From Legionellaceae bacterium (GTDB lineage Bacteria; Pseudomonadota; Gammaproteobacteria; Legionellales; Legionellaceae), in contig JARGOS010000008.1 of the NCBI GenBank assembly GCA_029212505.1, forward strand, positions 1 to 64,000: DNA of 64,000 bases. The letters are read 5' to 3'. Position numbers and translations under genes: made by a program. Position 1 is the stretch's first letter, and every line of letters begins with the position of its first letter. Under the pieces are notes generated by a model that searched no databases, had not been told where the DNA came from, and was given only the letters and a program-made list of their open reading frames with translations. Shown piece by piece: positions 9,412 to 17,346 of this stretch.

Positions 9412-9488
9412 CGGGGCGTGGCGCAGCTTGGTAGCGCACTGGCATGGGGTGCCAGGGGTCGAAGGTTCAAATCCTTCCGTCCCGACCA
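9412..9488 (+). tRNA. tRNA-Pro(GGG)
   Basis: This is a complete 77-base tRNA with CCA encoded. The acceptor CGGGGCG pairs with CGTCCCG, allowing a G-U pair. The anticodon stem CTGGC/GCCAG encloses loop ATGGGGT, which gives anticodon GGG. The T arm is GAAGG-TTCAAAT-CCTTC. It reads CCC/CCU proline codons. The accessory islet of the window starts directly behind its 3' end, as expected if it has served as an integration site. Confidence 0.97.
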
Positions 9489-9640
9489 AAGAAAATACTA
9501 AGAAAGTCAAAACATACCTTATTTATTTTTCCACGATCTAAATCTTTTTCAAAGTCTTTTAAGCTCTTAGAGCTCATGCCTCCGGCCATGGGGGTATAAA
9601 AACTTGGATAAATGGCGTAGCTTACACAGATGCTGCAGTT
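9470..9640 (-). pseudogene. Possible coding remnant running into the tRNA-Pro 3' end
   Basis: On the minus strand an open stretch of about 55 codons reads through SYAIYPSFYTPMAGG and SSKSLKDFEKDLDRGKI. Its composition is protein-like rather than random. It has no good start, and its last codons read into the reverse complement of the tRNA, where it stops. I take it as the broken-off piece of an incoming gene. The family is not recognised. Support is weak and rests on amino-acid texture only. Confidence 0.25.
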
Positions 9641-9773
9641 TAATAATGAATGTCATATTTTTAATTGCAACTTCGCACTTGCTGTTTATGCTCGCAAAAC
9701 AAACGACATGTTCATAAAATTATTCTTGAGGTATAATTTTCATTCATTTTTAATTTACAACTAGGTTTTGATT

Positions 9774-10550
9774 ATGTTACCTGATGAGACACAAGAAAGT
9801 AACGAACCGCAAGCGGGGCTTAGGTATATTTGGACAGAAATTATCAACACAATAGATCATTTTTGGCGCCGTTTAACCGGGTATGGTGATTCGGATTTAC
9901 CATTGACTATTAATAGAGATGTGATTACGCTAAATTATGAGCCCTTTCATGTTGACCCCATTTATTTTGAGTCATTTCAAATAGAGCCCTTACATTTTGA
10001 GTCTGTACCTCTATTTAGATTGGAGGAAGAAATGGAACAACAACGGCAGGAGCTAATGAGGGAGTTACACGCTCGTGAGACAAGATTACATCATTCATTT
10101 AATGCTATTGCCCTGAATTTATCATTTTTTCAACCAGAAATATTTATCCCAAGACGACACTACTGGGAAGAAGAAATGCAGTCTTGGTTTCATCAAAACC
10201 ATTATCATCCAACAACAGTTGTAGAACGTCAGCTTGTAGAGCTCGAAGAAACAGAAAATGCACGAAAGTTGGAGGCATATGATGATGTGGCAATTGACGA
10301 GCGTTTCATATGTGGCATTACGCATGAAATTATGACGCACCCCATTTATGATAAAAATAATCCACATCAAAAAATGGACTTTAGAGCTCTATTGGAATGG
10401 CTTAAAGAGCATAACACACATCCCTTTACTCGAAGTGAATTACATATTTCTAATTTAGAATATGATGAAAGACTTAAAGCTGAAATTGATCTGTTTGTTG
10501 CGCAAACGTTAGAAGGTTCAATAAATCGCCTGTGTGTAGCGAAACCTTAA
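9774..10550 (+). CDS. U-box domain protein, candidate E3 ubiquitin ligase effector
   Basis: The product is 258 residues from the ATG at 9774; an in-frame TTG six bases upstream is less likely because AGG lies 8 bases before this ATG. Residues about 175-245 match the U-box fold: F-x-C-x-I-T-x-E-I-M near the start, then the helix ending in a conserved WL, then NTHPFTRSELHISNL and the final helix. U-box proteins recruit eukaryotic E2 enzymes, and bacterial examples such as Legionella LubX and GobX are injected effectors. The N-terminal half has a short repeat (DPIYFESF / EPLHFESV, about 61-78) and a charged coiled-coil-like helix at 82-108. It has no signal peptide or membrane span. It lies alone behind tRNA-Pro, beside a broken integrase. 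Ligase activity and secretion are inferred. Confidence 0.75.
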   Translation: MLPDETQESNEPQAGLRYIWTEIINTIDHFWRRLTGYGDSDLPLTINRDVITLNYEPFHVDPIYFESFQIEPLHFESVPLFRLEEEMEQQRQELMRELHARETRLHHSFNAIALNLSFFQPEIFIPRRHYWEEEMQSWFHQNHYHPTTVVERQLVELEETENARKLEAYDDVAIDERFICGITHEIMTHPIYDKNNPHQKMDFRALLEWLKEHNTHPFTRSELHISNLEYDERLKAEIDLFVAQTLEGSINRLCVAKP

Positions 10551-10614
10551 TTTCAAAATAAAAATGAGAAATATTCGATTTTTTTGATGTGGTTGTAGTA
10601 TAATAACCATTGTG

Positions 10615-10870
10615 ATGAAATTAATTTCATTTATTTTGAGTTGTATCGCGGTATGGTTGTGATTGTTGCCCCTTGGCGGCGTGCGCGCAATAGTCTCAGA
10701 AAACATACTTCTTCGCCAACAACTCCTGACAATGGCTCATCATCGCAAGCGGTTACCCAAACTAAAGTTTTTTGAAAAAATTTCATTTGGTTTCTTAACC
10801 TGCTATAGGTCAATCTACTCGAAAAAACTTTCTAAACAGTGCTTGATAATCTGGCTCCATTGTGGATTTA
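10615..10870 (+). pseudogene. Truncated integrase/transposase (rve-type), broken
   Basis: Reading from the ATG at 10615, the frame gives MKLISFILSCIAVWL, a TGA at 10660, then LLPLGGVRAIVSENILLRQQ and a KRLPKLKFFEKI segment. This is the hallmark N-terminus of rve-type integrases (GGVRAxxAENxLLxQQL, followed by a basic xxRxPxL segment). After about 80 codons the similarity ends. A one-base frame change near 10848 would restore a further NLAPLWI stretch like the family's KPATLL. The catalytic DDE core is absent. This is a decayed mobile element fragment with at least one nonsense change and a 3' truncation. Confidence 0.7.
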
Positions 10871-10904
10871 ACGTGCAAAATATTAATAAGTTGGGTCAAA
10901 ATAA

Positions 10905-12458
10905 ATGAGTACTATCAAATGGGATGCTGTAATCGAATGCTGGCGTTCACAGGTTCAGTATTGCGAAAGTGAATTTTCCGAAGAAGAGAGGACACGCTTT
11001 CTAAATCATTTAGAGTTTTTTAAAGAGGCGTGTGTTAATGAAGATGAGTCGGTCTTGCTTGAAAACATACTCAAATATTTCGAAGAGTTTAATGGTTTTT
11101 GGATGGCTGAATCTTCAAAAGCATACTTGAATGAAGAGCAAAAAAAATATCTTCTTGTTGCTGTGATGCGAGTCGTACTGGCCTGTGCAACTCAGCTCGA
11201 AAAGCAAACTGAGTCTGCTTATGATCTACAACATTTATTGGAATCGCTTCCAAGCATGGAGGCAATGCAAGCGATTTCTGAGTTAATCCGTTCCGATATC
11301 AAACCAACACGAACATGGGTTACTGAAAACGTGCAATTAATAACACCCACATTATTGATTGATATTGTTAATTATCGAAAAAAACATGCAGTCCCTGCGT
11401 TACCCTACTGCCAGGATGTACGGGCGATAGCAGAATTTGAAAAAACGCTAAAGGAGCAAGGGGTAAGTAATTGGCATCATGGATATCACAATGTTAAAAA
11501 AGAAGCATGTTCTATTACCGAAAGGAGGCTTCGCTTAGAGGAGGTTTATGGTAATGGTAAGGTAAGACGTGATGCAGTGACATATCTGGCCGAAACAGAT
11601 TTTTGGTTCATTGCATTCTCACATTATCAACAAGCCCACTATGGTCATTTTAAAAATAGCTCGCAGTTCTTTCAAGCATGCGGAAAGATACTTCGTCTCG
11701 TTCTTTTGAGTATTGGCCAGTTACTGGCTGCCCTTTGCTTGCTTGCCGTATCATTTGTTGCATGGAATATTGTTATTTTTGCAGCGGAAGTAATATTACC
11801 ATGGAAGATGGTGGTGTATTTTGGGGGGATCTTTTTTCCAGGGCCTTTTTTGATCGGTCTTGTTTTGGATGGCCTTCAAACAGCATATGAAGTGCAAAAA
11901 TCCATGCTAACAATTGTGGCTGTTTTACTTATGATGCCTCTCATGTTAGTGATTGTTACACCTAGTTTAATCACGTCTTTAGCTGATGAATTGACTCAGA
12001 TTACGATGAGGTTGTGGCAAACTCTAACAGGTAGACATGATGTTATCAGCGAGATTCAATTATTTGATAATTTAGATTTACAATCTCAAGAGGCCATAAC
12101 TCGATTACAGTGGATAGGTACGCCTTCTGCCTTAGCAAAAGCGGAGGTTTTAAGTCTTGTATATAATGCGATGTGTGCGGATCAGGAAACGCTAAGTTTT
12201 GCTGATTGCCTGAATAAGAAATATCAAATTGTTTATGGTGATGATCAATATTTAGTTTCATTTAATGAGGTTGCGGCAACACGAAGAGTGTCAGACGAGG
12301 TATTTCTCATATCATCAGTCGAGAACCCACCAGCAACAGCATCCACATGGTCGCTTTTTAAACCTACAACGATGGGGGCTGTAGCATCCTATCAGACCGA
12401 AATAACAAGGAGTAATGAAGGAGATACCGTCAAGTTAGCGAGCTGTTATCATAGCTAA
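10905..12458 (+). CDS. Orphan protein with central membrane segments, possible effector
   Basis: The product is 517 residues. The N-terminal 260 residues are soluble, helical and acidic (an EEERTRFLNHLEFFKEA-like start). At about 262-360 there are three or four strongly hydrophobic segments, including a LVLLSIGQLLAALCLLAVSF stretch and a final MMPLMLVIVTP stretch. The C-terminal 155 residues are soluble again. There is no signal peptide. This plan, a long soluble N-terminus with mid-protein membrane hairpins, is common among Legionella and Coxiella effectors. The ribosome-binding site is poor (TAAG). It sits between two decayed transposase genes. The family is not recognised and the effector idea rests on context and architecture. 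Confidence 0.6.
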   Translation: MSTIKWDAVIECWRSQVQYCESEFSEEERTRFLNHLEFFKEACVNEDESVLLENILKYFEEFNGFWMAESSKAYLNEEQKKYLLVAVMRVVLACATQLEKQTESAYDLQHLLESLPSMEAMQAISELIRSDIKPTRTWVTENVQLITPTLLIDIVNYRKKHAVPALPYCQDVRAIAEFEKTLKEQGVSNWHHGYHNVKKEACSITERRLRLEEVYGNGKVRRDAVTYLAETDFWFIAFSHYQQAHYGHFKNSSQFFQACGKILRLVLLSIGQLLAALCLLAVSFVAWNIVIFAAEVILPWKMVVYFGGIFFPGPFLIGLVLDGLQTAYEVQKSMLTIVAVLLMMPLMLVIVTPSLITSLADELTQITMRLWQTLTGRHDVISEIQLFDNLDLQSQEAITRLQWIGTPSALAKAEVLSLVYNAMCADQETLSFADCLNKKYQIVYGDDQYLVSFNEVAATRRVSDEVFLISSVENPPATASTWSLFKPTTMGAVASYQTEITRSNEGDTVKLASCYHS

Positions 12459-12484
12459 CCAATTTATACGCTATAAGATTCCTC

Positions 12485-12778
12485 ATGCTATTAAAACAAC
12501 AACTAAAAGGCTATCGTTTTCCTATTGAAATTATAAGCTGCGTTGTGTGGGAATATTATCGCTTCAATGATAGCTACCGTGATATTAAAGAGTGCTTCAT
12601 GTATTGAGGTATTTTAGTCAGTCATGAAACCAAACCCAATGATAACTGGCATCTGGATGAAATGATATTACGCATGGATGGCGAACGCTTTTATCTGTGG
12701 CTAAGAGAATTAGCGGGGAAGATTGCATTGACTTATAAGATCGCTCCGTGTTTCAATCCGAGGCTATATTGTGCGTAA
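12485..12778 (+). pseudogene. IS6-family transposase remnant with internal deletion and stop
   Basis: The frame from ATG 12485 reads LKGYRFPIEIISCVVWEYYRF and then SYRDIKECFMY, which matches the IS6-type N-terminus (helix-turn-helix plus SYRDIEE). A TGA follows where the family has a codon in its Y/A-R-G motif, then GILVSHET. The text then jumps to NWHLDEMILRMDGERFYLWL, which contains the first catalytic Asp. About 40 residues that normally lie between these blocks are missing, and the rest of the DDE domain is lost. This is a dead copy; terminal inverted repeats were not found by eye. Confidence 0.75.
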
Positions 12779-12819
12779 TCATAAGCATTTTATGCTTACG
12801 TTATTAATGGTTGTATCGT

Positions 12820-13283
12820 ATGGCAAGAAAACTAACCTCCACATTCCTCATATTAGTGTGTTTCCTTACAAAAACTCATGCTATTTCCGTGAGTGAATTA
12901 CCCTATGAGATGAGATGAGATTAGATCACCCAGGGTCAAGTCTATTTATAATGTTATTTATATTTAACCAACTCATTAACGTAAGCGGAATTCGCCATCC
13001 AGAACGCACAGCGTTTGGGTGGCGATGGATAGCGTTTCAACTGTTGCATCTTTTTTCCTCGCTTGTTATTCTGCACCGGTACTGTGGTGGCAGGAAATGC
13101 TATGTCTGTAATGTGAACCCGTATAACAAAACCGTCAGTACCGGTGTTATATCCAAAAGGCTGCCACTGCTGGCAGTGGGTCGGACGAAGCCCCAACCAG
13201 AATGCTTAGCATTTGCTGGAGGGTATTTCACGGGAGGGGGCTTTAAAGCTATTAAAAATAAACTTGCCCCCCTATTTATTTAA
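12820..13283 (+). pseudogene. Frameshifted gene beginning with a signal peptide, (GAGAT)3 tract
   Basis: From ATG 12820 the frame gives a convincing signal peptide (MARKLTSTFLILVCFLTKTH, then Ala, about 21 residues) followed by ISVSELPYEMR and a TGA at 12916-12918. The stop falls inside three tandem GAGAT units (12907-12921). With two units the frame would continue into the open frame from 12915 to 13283 (RLDHPGSSLFIMLF onward). The downstream text is not recognisable, and other frames here also look partly coding, so there may be more than one lesion. It is either a pseudogene or a phase-variable reading frame. Confidence 0.4.
12907..12921. repeat. (GAGAT)3 short tandem repeat
   Basis: Three perfect GAGAT units lie in the coding frame of the signal-peptide fragment. 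Copy-number change by one unit would shift the frame by five bases; two units would fuse the signal peptide to the downstream open frame. Confidence 0.8.
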
Positions 13284-13318
13284 AATATGCTGTATTTAAT
13301 TCTTTAACGAGTGCTGTA

Positions 13319-13438
13319 ATGAGCGAAGTTATCCATGCGATTCAATTAGACCAAATCATGTCTTTATGGAATAACGATGAGGAGCAATCATACGGTATGA
13401 TTATCGTTAAAGAGGCCTTGCTGGTGGATTCAAATTAA
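13319..13438 (+). CDS. Short hypothetical ORF or gene remnant
   Basis: A 39-codon frame starts at ATG 13319: MSEVIHAIQLDQIMSLWNND, then EEQSYGMIIVKEALLVDSN and a stop. Its texture is protein-like, but there is no clear ribosome-binding site. It ends one base before the stop codon of the convergent rhomboid gene. It may be the N-terminal piece of a lost gene at the boundary of the islet. It is weakly supported as a functional gene. Confidence 0.3.
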   Translation: MSEVIHAIQLDQIMSLWNNDEEQSYGMIIVKEALLVDSN

Positions 13439-14014
13439 TCAAACTAAAATAAACGCTGTAGCAATACCAGCCAACAAGCCAAATAAATGACCTTCCCAAG
13501 AAACACCACGCTTCGTTGGAAAAATACCAAAGAAAATACCTGCAAAATAATACAAACTCACCACGCCGAGCAAGATTGTTGTGGCAGAGCCTTCTTGGTA
13601 TATACCTGTAACAAGAAGCCCCCAATAGCCTGTAACAACTGCACTCGCGCCTACGTGTAAACCTGGCTTTGCAAAAAGCCAAATAAGCACGCCACTGATC
13701 AGCGTAATAAGCAGTGTCGCCAGTATAAAGTACGGCATGCCGTTCACTAAAATAAATGCACTCAGCACCAATAAAGGTATGGTGTTAAAAAAAAGGTGAT
13801 TAAAATTAGCGTGTAAAAATGGGGCGAATAAAATACCGAATAAACCGTAAATTTTGCGTGGGATAATACCTAAAAACAAAAGACGCTGGCCCAAAGCCTG
13901 GTTAATAAAATAAACACCCCATAAAATAAGGGTGATCCAGGCGAGATTTTCTAAATTGACCTGGATTTGTTCAGCAATAAAAAGCACGCTCTGCAATAAA
14001 TTATTAATTATCAT
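13439..14014 (-). CDS. Rhomboid-family intramembrane serine protease
   Basis: The product is 191 residues with about six hydrophobic segments, consistent with the basic six-helix rhomboid core. The catalytic serine is S124 in the GASA motif on helix 4 and the catalytic histidine is H176 in WEGHLFG on helix 6. The HANFNHLFFN segment (68-77) on helix 2 carries the conserved His and Asn residues. Rhomboids cleave transmembrane substrates in the inner membrane. The start overlaps the xseA stop by 11 bases, so the two are probably cotranscribed. The substrate is unknown. Confidence 0.88.
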   Translation of the reverse strand: MIINNLLQSVLFIAEQIQVNLENLAWITLILWGVYFINQALGQRLLFLGIIPRKIYGLFGILFAPFLHANFNHLFFNTIPLLVLSAFILVNGMPYFILATLLITLISGVLIWLFAKPGLHVGASAVVTGYWGLLVTGIYQEGSATTILLGVVSLYYFAGIFFGIFPTKRGVSWEGHLFGLLAGIATAFILV

Positions 14015-15200
14015 GAGATATGACCTCGCACGTGAGTCTTCCTTTATCGAGTTGAAGCGAAAGTTTAGATCCTATGGGTGCATCTTGGCTTCGGCGCAAT
14101 ACATGCTGGCCTTGTTTAACAATTGCATATCCTCGGTGCAGCGTAGCCAAGGGGCTTAGCGTATGTAATCTCAGCGAAAGTTGTTGTAGAGCTTGCTGTT
14201 TATCCTCGATACATCTTGGTAGTAAGGCGTGTAGTTGGCGGGTGAGGTAATCCAGTGTTTGGCTATGCGATTGCAGCAAATATTTTGGTGCACGTAGGTT
14301 TTTCGATGCATAGGTCAAGTGCTTGCGTTGGTGCTCTAAAAATCGAGTAATCGCAATAACCAGGCGCTGATGGAGCCGTTCGCAATGCGCATGTAATTGT
14401 CCCTGATCAGGCGTCACGGTTTCTGCAGCGGCTGTCGGTGTGGCCGCGCGATGATCAGCAACAAAGTCAGCAATAGTAAAATCCGTTTCATGACCTACAC
14501 CAGAAATAATCGGAAGCCTGCTTTCGGCGATAGTATAAGCGAGGGCCTCGTCATTAAATGACCATAAATCCTCAAGACTTCCTCCGCCACGTACCAGTAA
14601 GAGCACATCACAGCAAGCCTCATGGTTAGCATGCTGGATAGCTTGCACTAATTGAGGTGCGGCTTGTTTGCCTTGAACATCGCTGGGATAGATGCGCACG
14701 GTTGCTAACGGAAAACGACGTGCAAGCGTGGTTAGAACATCACGTATCGCAGCGCCTGTGGGTGAGGTGATTAAACCAATCGTGCTTGGGTAAGCGGGCC
14801 ATGTTTTTTTTCGTGAAGCATCAAACAACCCCAGGGCGGTTAATTTAAGTTTCAGTTCTTCATATTTTCGGTATAAATCACCTTCACCGGCGGCCTCAAC
14901 GGATTCAACAATGAGTTGATAATCACCACGTGCTTCATACACGCTGAGCGTACCACGTAAGATCAGCTGTTGACCATGTTGTAAAATTTGCTTTGAGTTA
15001 GCCGTATGGCGATTTTTAAAAAAAACACAGCGCAACTGGGCGCCGGTATCTTTAAGCGAAAAATAGCAATGTCCAGATGCCGGCTTACTTAAATTGGAGA
15101 CTTCGCCCTGGACCGAGACCAGGCCAATATCTTCTTCAAGCCAGCGACGCACCTGTCGATTAAGTTGGCTCACCGTGAGCGTTTTAGAATAAATAGTCAT
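14004..15200 (-). CDS. xseA: Exodeoxyribonuclease VII large subunit
   Basis: XseA with XseB degrades single-stranded DNA from both ends and acts in mismatch repair. The 398-residue protein has the N-terminal OB fold (about 5-105, with VQGEVSNLSKPASGHCYFSLKD). The central catalytic domain includes TSPTGAAIRDVL, LLLVRGGGSLEDLWSFNDE and GVGHETDFTIADFVADHRAATPTAAAE. A coiled-coil and C-terminal barrel end with RGYAIVK. It is slightly shorter than the E. coli protein. It overlaps the rhomboid gene downstream. The small subunit gene xseB is not in the window. Confidence 0.96.
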   Translation of the reverse strand: MTIYSKTLTVSQLNRQVRRWLEEDIGLVSVQGEVSNLSKPASGHCYFSLKDTGAQLRCVFFKNRHTANSKQILQHGQQLILRGTLSVYEARGDYQLIVESVEAAGEGDLYRKYEELKLKLTALGLFDASRKKTWPAYPSTIGLITSPTGAAIRDVLTTLARRFPLATVRIYPSDVQGKQAAPQLVQAIQHANHEACCDVLLLVRGGGSLEDLWSFNDEALAYTIAESRLPIISGVGHETDFTIADFVADHRAATPTAAAETVTPDQGQLHAHCERLHQRLVIAITRFLEHQRKHLTYASKNLRAPKYLLQSHSQTLDYLTRQLHALLPRCIEDKQQALQQLSLRLHTLSPLATLHRGYAIVKQGQHVLRRSQDAPIGSKLSLQLDKGRLTCEVISHDN

Positions 15201-15321
15201 AACGTTTATTATAGTAATGGAATAGGCTGGTAATTCAAACTTAATTTAGGCAAAATAAATCTCGATGGCGTCGTGGGCGTGACCACGTTAATTAATCAAG
15301 AAAATAAAGAGGATGTTATTT

Positions 15322-16029
15322 ATGAAGAAAAAATGGATCGCGGGCGCACTCGGAGTCGTGGTGTCTGTTCCTTTATTTGCGGCTTCAAATGCAATCGAAT
15401 TAAAAACAACGGAAGATAAAGTTTCTTATAGTATTGGTTCTGATTTAGGTGTTAACTTAAAAAAACAAGGCATTGCGATAAATCCTGATGTTTTTGCAAA
15501 AGGTGTGGCTGATGGCATGAGCGGTGGTAAATTGATGATGACCGAAGCTGAAATGAAAAAGGTTCTGGGTGATTTTGAAAAAGAACTGATGGAAAAGCGT
15601 AGCAAAGAATTGAATCAGCAAGCCGAAAATAACAAGAAAAAAGGCGAAGCGTTTTTAAAAGCGAACGCAACAAAAGAAGGCGTTGTTGCTTTAGAAAGTG
15701 GCTTGCAATACAAAGTCATTAAAGCAGGCACAGGCGTTAAGCCAACGGCTGAAGATATGGTCACGGTTGAATACACAGGACGGTTATTGAACGGTGAAGT
15801 TTTTGATAGCACCGAAAAAGCCGGTAAACCTGTGAGCTTCAAATTAACACAAGTGATTCCAGGTTGGACCGAAGCACTCAAGCTTATGCCAAAAGGTTCT
15901 ACATGGGAGCTTTATATCCCGGCTCAATTAGCTTACGGTTCACGTAATGTGGGTGGTGCCATAGGACCAAACGAAACGTTGATTTTTAATGTTCATTTGG
16001 TTGATGTAAAACCGGAAGCTAAAAAATAA
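15322..16029 (+). CDS. mip: Mip-type FKBP peptidyl-prolyl isomerase
   Basis: The product is 235 residues from ATG 15322, which sits 9 bases after an AAAGAGG site; an ATG nine bases earlier abuts that site and is unlikely. A signal peptide ends about residue 20 (PLFA). The N-terminal helical dimerisation domain ([16 protein letters not shown] onward) and a long connecting helix lead to the FKBP domain at about 125-232. The text follows Legionella Mip closely through [39 protein letters not shown] and [13 protein letters not shown]. Mip is a surface-exposed prolyl isomerase that aids intracellular infection in Legionella. Paralogous FKBPs exist, so strict orthology needs a tree. Confidence 0.88.
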   Translation: MKKKWIAGALGVVVSVPLFAASNAIELKTTEDKVSYSIGSDLGVNLKKQGIAINPDVFAKGVADGMSGGKLMMTEAEMKKVLGDFEKELMEKRSKELNQQAENNKKKGEAFLKANATKEGVVALESGLQYKVIKAGTGVKPTAEDMVTVEYTGRLLNGEVFDSTEKAGKPVSFKLTQVIPGWTEALKLMPKGSTWELYIPAQLAYGSRNVGGAIGPNETLIFNVHLVDVKPEAKK

Positions 16030-16069
16030 GATGGGTATATGCCTAAGATAATTAAGAGATAATTTATCC

Positions 16070-17338
16070 ATGAATAAACGTCTCTTGATTGTTTTCTTGC
16101 TGGGATTTTCTTCGGGATTGCCTTTGGCACTTCTCGGAGGAACCTTGCAAGCTTGGTTTTCTTCTGCTGGTGCCTCAGTGATGACCACCGGCATGTTGAG
16201 TTTAATTGGTTTACCTTATATTTATCGATTTATTTGGAGTCCTGTACTTGATCGTTTTTCCTTAGGTTCGCTAGGTAAGCGACGTAGCTGGATTTTTATA
16301 ACGCAATTATTACTTCTTCTTGGATTTAATGCACTCGCTTGGCTTTCTCCTCTCACATCGCCTGGATTAATGGCGTTTATCGGCGTTCTTTTAGCATTTT
16401 GTTCCGCAACACAAGATATTGGTATTGATGCACACAGAACAGAATACTTACGTTCCGAAGAGCACGGACTAGGTGCCTCGTTTGCCGTGTGTGGGTATCA
16501 AGCCGCACTATTGCTTTCAGGTGGGTTAGGCTTAATCATGGCGCACCATCTTGGCTGGGCCACGACGTATCGTATCATGGGATTTTTAATGCTTCTGGGT
16601 ATGGGGACCATCTTATGGAGTCCTGAGCCGGTGAGCGGTCAATTAGAACAAACCACAGGATTTTGGGCGTCATGCATTGCTCCAACCAAAGCATTGTTTG
16701 CCAGGCCTGGGCTTTTTTCAATATTAGGTTTTATTCTTTTTTATAAATTAGCAGAAGCGTTTACAACCACAAACAGTGGTATTGTCATGCCATTTTTAAT
16801 TCAAGGCTTAGGTTTTTCATTAGATGTGATAGGTTACGTGAATAAAGTGATGGGGATGGTCGCAGTTATTTCGGGCGGCCTGGTTGCAGGCTTATTACTT
16901 ACCCGCTATTCACTGTATAAAGCACTGTGGATTTTTGGCTTGTTTCAAGCATTTAGCCACCTATTATTTGTTGCTTTAGCCATGACCGGTCAAAATGTCA
17001 TGCTTTTTTCTGTGGCCGTGGTTTGTAATAATTTGGCAGCAGGTATGGGAACCACGTCGTTGGTTGCCTTTTTTATGCGTTGGGTTGATCGTCGATTTAC
17101 AGCAACGCAATTTTCACTGCTGGTAGGGGTCGCGTCGTTGCCTCGTATTCTATCGGGTCCGATTGGAGCCGGGTTAGAGCAGAGCCTGGGATGGCTTGGG
17201 CTCTATGAAATTACGTTTGTGCTCACGTTTGGATTTATTCCGTTTTTAATACAGATGCGTCGATGTGATGTATTTGCCGAATGTGAAACAAAGAATCTCG
17301 ATAATATTGAATCTCAGGCGGGTTCACACCAACAATAA
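16070..17338 (+). CDS. AmpG-like major facilitator permease
   Basis: The product is 422 residues with about 12 hydrophobic segments and no signal peptide. The N-terminal part has the AmpG-family layout: GFSSGLPLALLGGTLQAWF, then PYIYRFIWSPVLDRF, and SATQDIGIDAHRTEYL in the fourth/fifth helix region. AmpG imports anhydromuropeptides for cell-wall recycling, and Legionellales carry several paralogues that may move other substrates. It starts 40 bases after mip. A hydrophilic 20-residue tail follows the last helix. The substrate is not proven. Confidence 0.8.
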   Translation: MNKRLLIVFLLGFSSGLPLALLGGTLQAWFSSAGASVMTTGMLSLIGLPYIYRFIWSPVLDRFSLGSLGKRRSWIFITQLLLLLGFNALAWLSPLTSPGLMAFIGVLLAFCSATQDIGIDAHRTEYLRSEEHGLGASFAVCGYQAALLLSGGLGLIMAHHLGWATTYRIMGFLMLLGMGTILWSPEPVSGQLEQTTGFWASCIAPTKALFARPGLFSILGFILFYKLAEAFTTTNSGIVMPFLIQGLGFSLDVIGYVNKVMGMVAVISGGLVAGLLLTRYSLYKALWIFGLFQAFSHLLFVALAMTGQNVMLFSVAVVCNNLAAGMGTTSLVAFFMRWVDRRFTATQFSLLVGVASLPRILSGPIGAGLEQSLGWLGLYEITFVLTFGFIPFLIQMRRCDVFAECETKNLDNIESQAGSHQQ

Positions 17339-17346
17339 CAATATGT

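Noticed and set aside
10663-10908. TTG-started 81-codon ORF as a real gene
   Set aside because: Its text is the inside of an integrase N-terminus that begins upstream at 10615 and is broken by a stop; treated as a pseudogene.
12954-13196. 80-codon minus-strand ORF with GYNTGTDGFV text
   Set aside because: It looked like a possible phage or pilin piece, but has no start signal, no recognised motif, and lies in debris readable in several frames.
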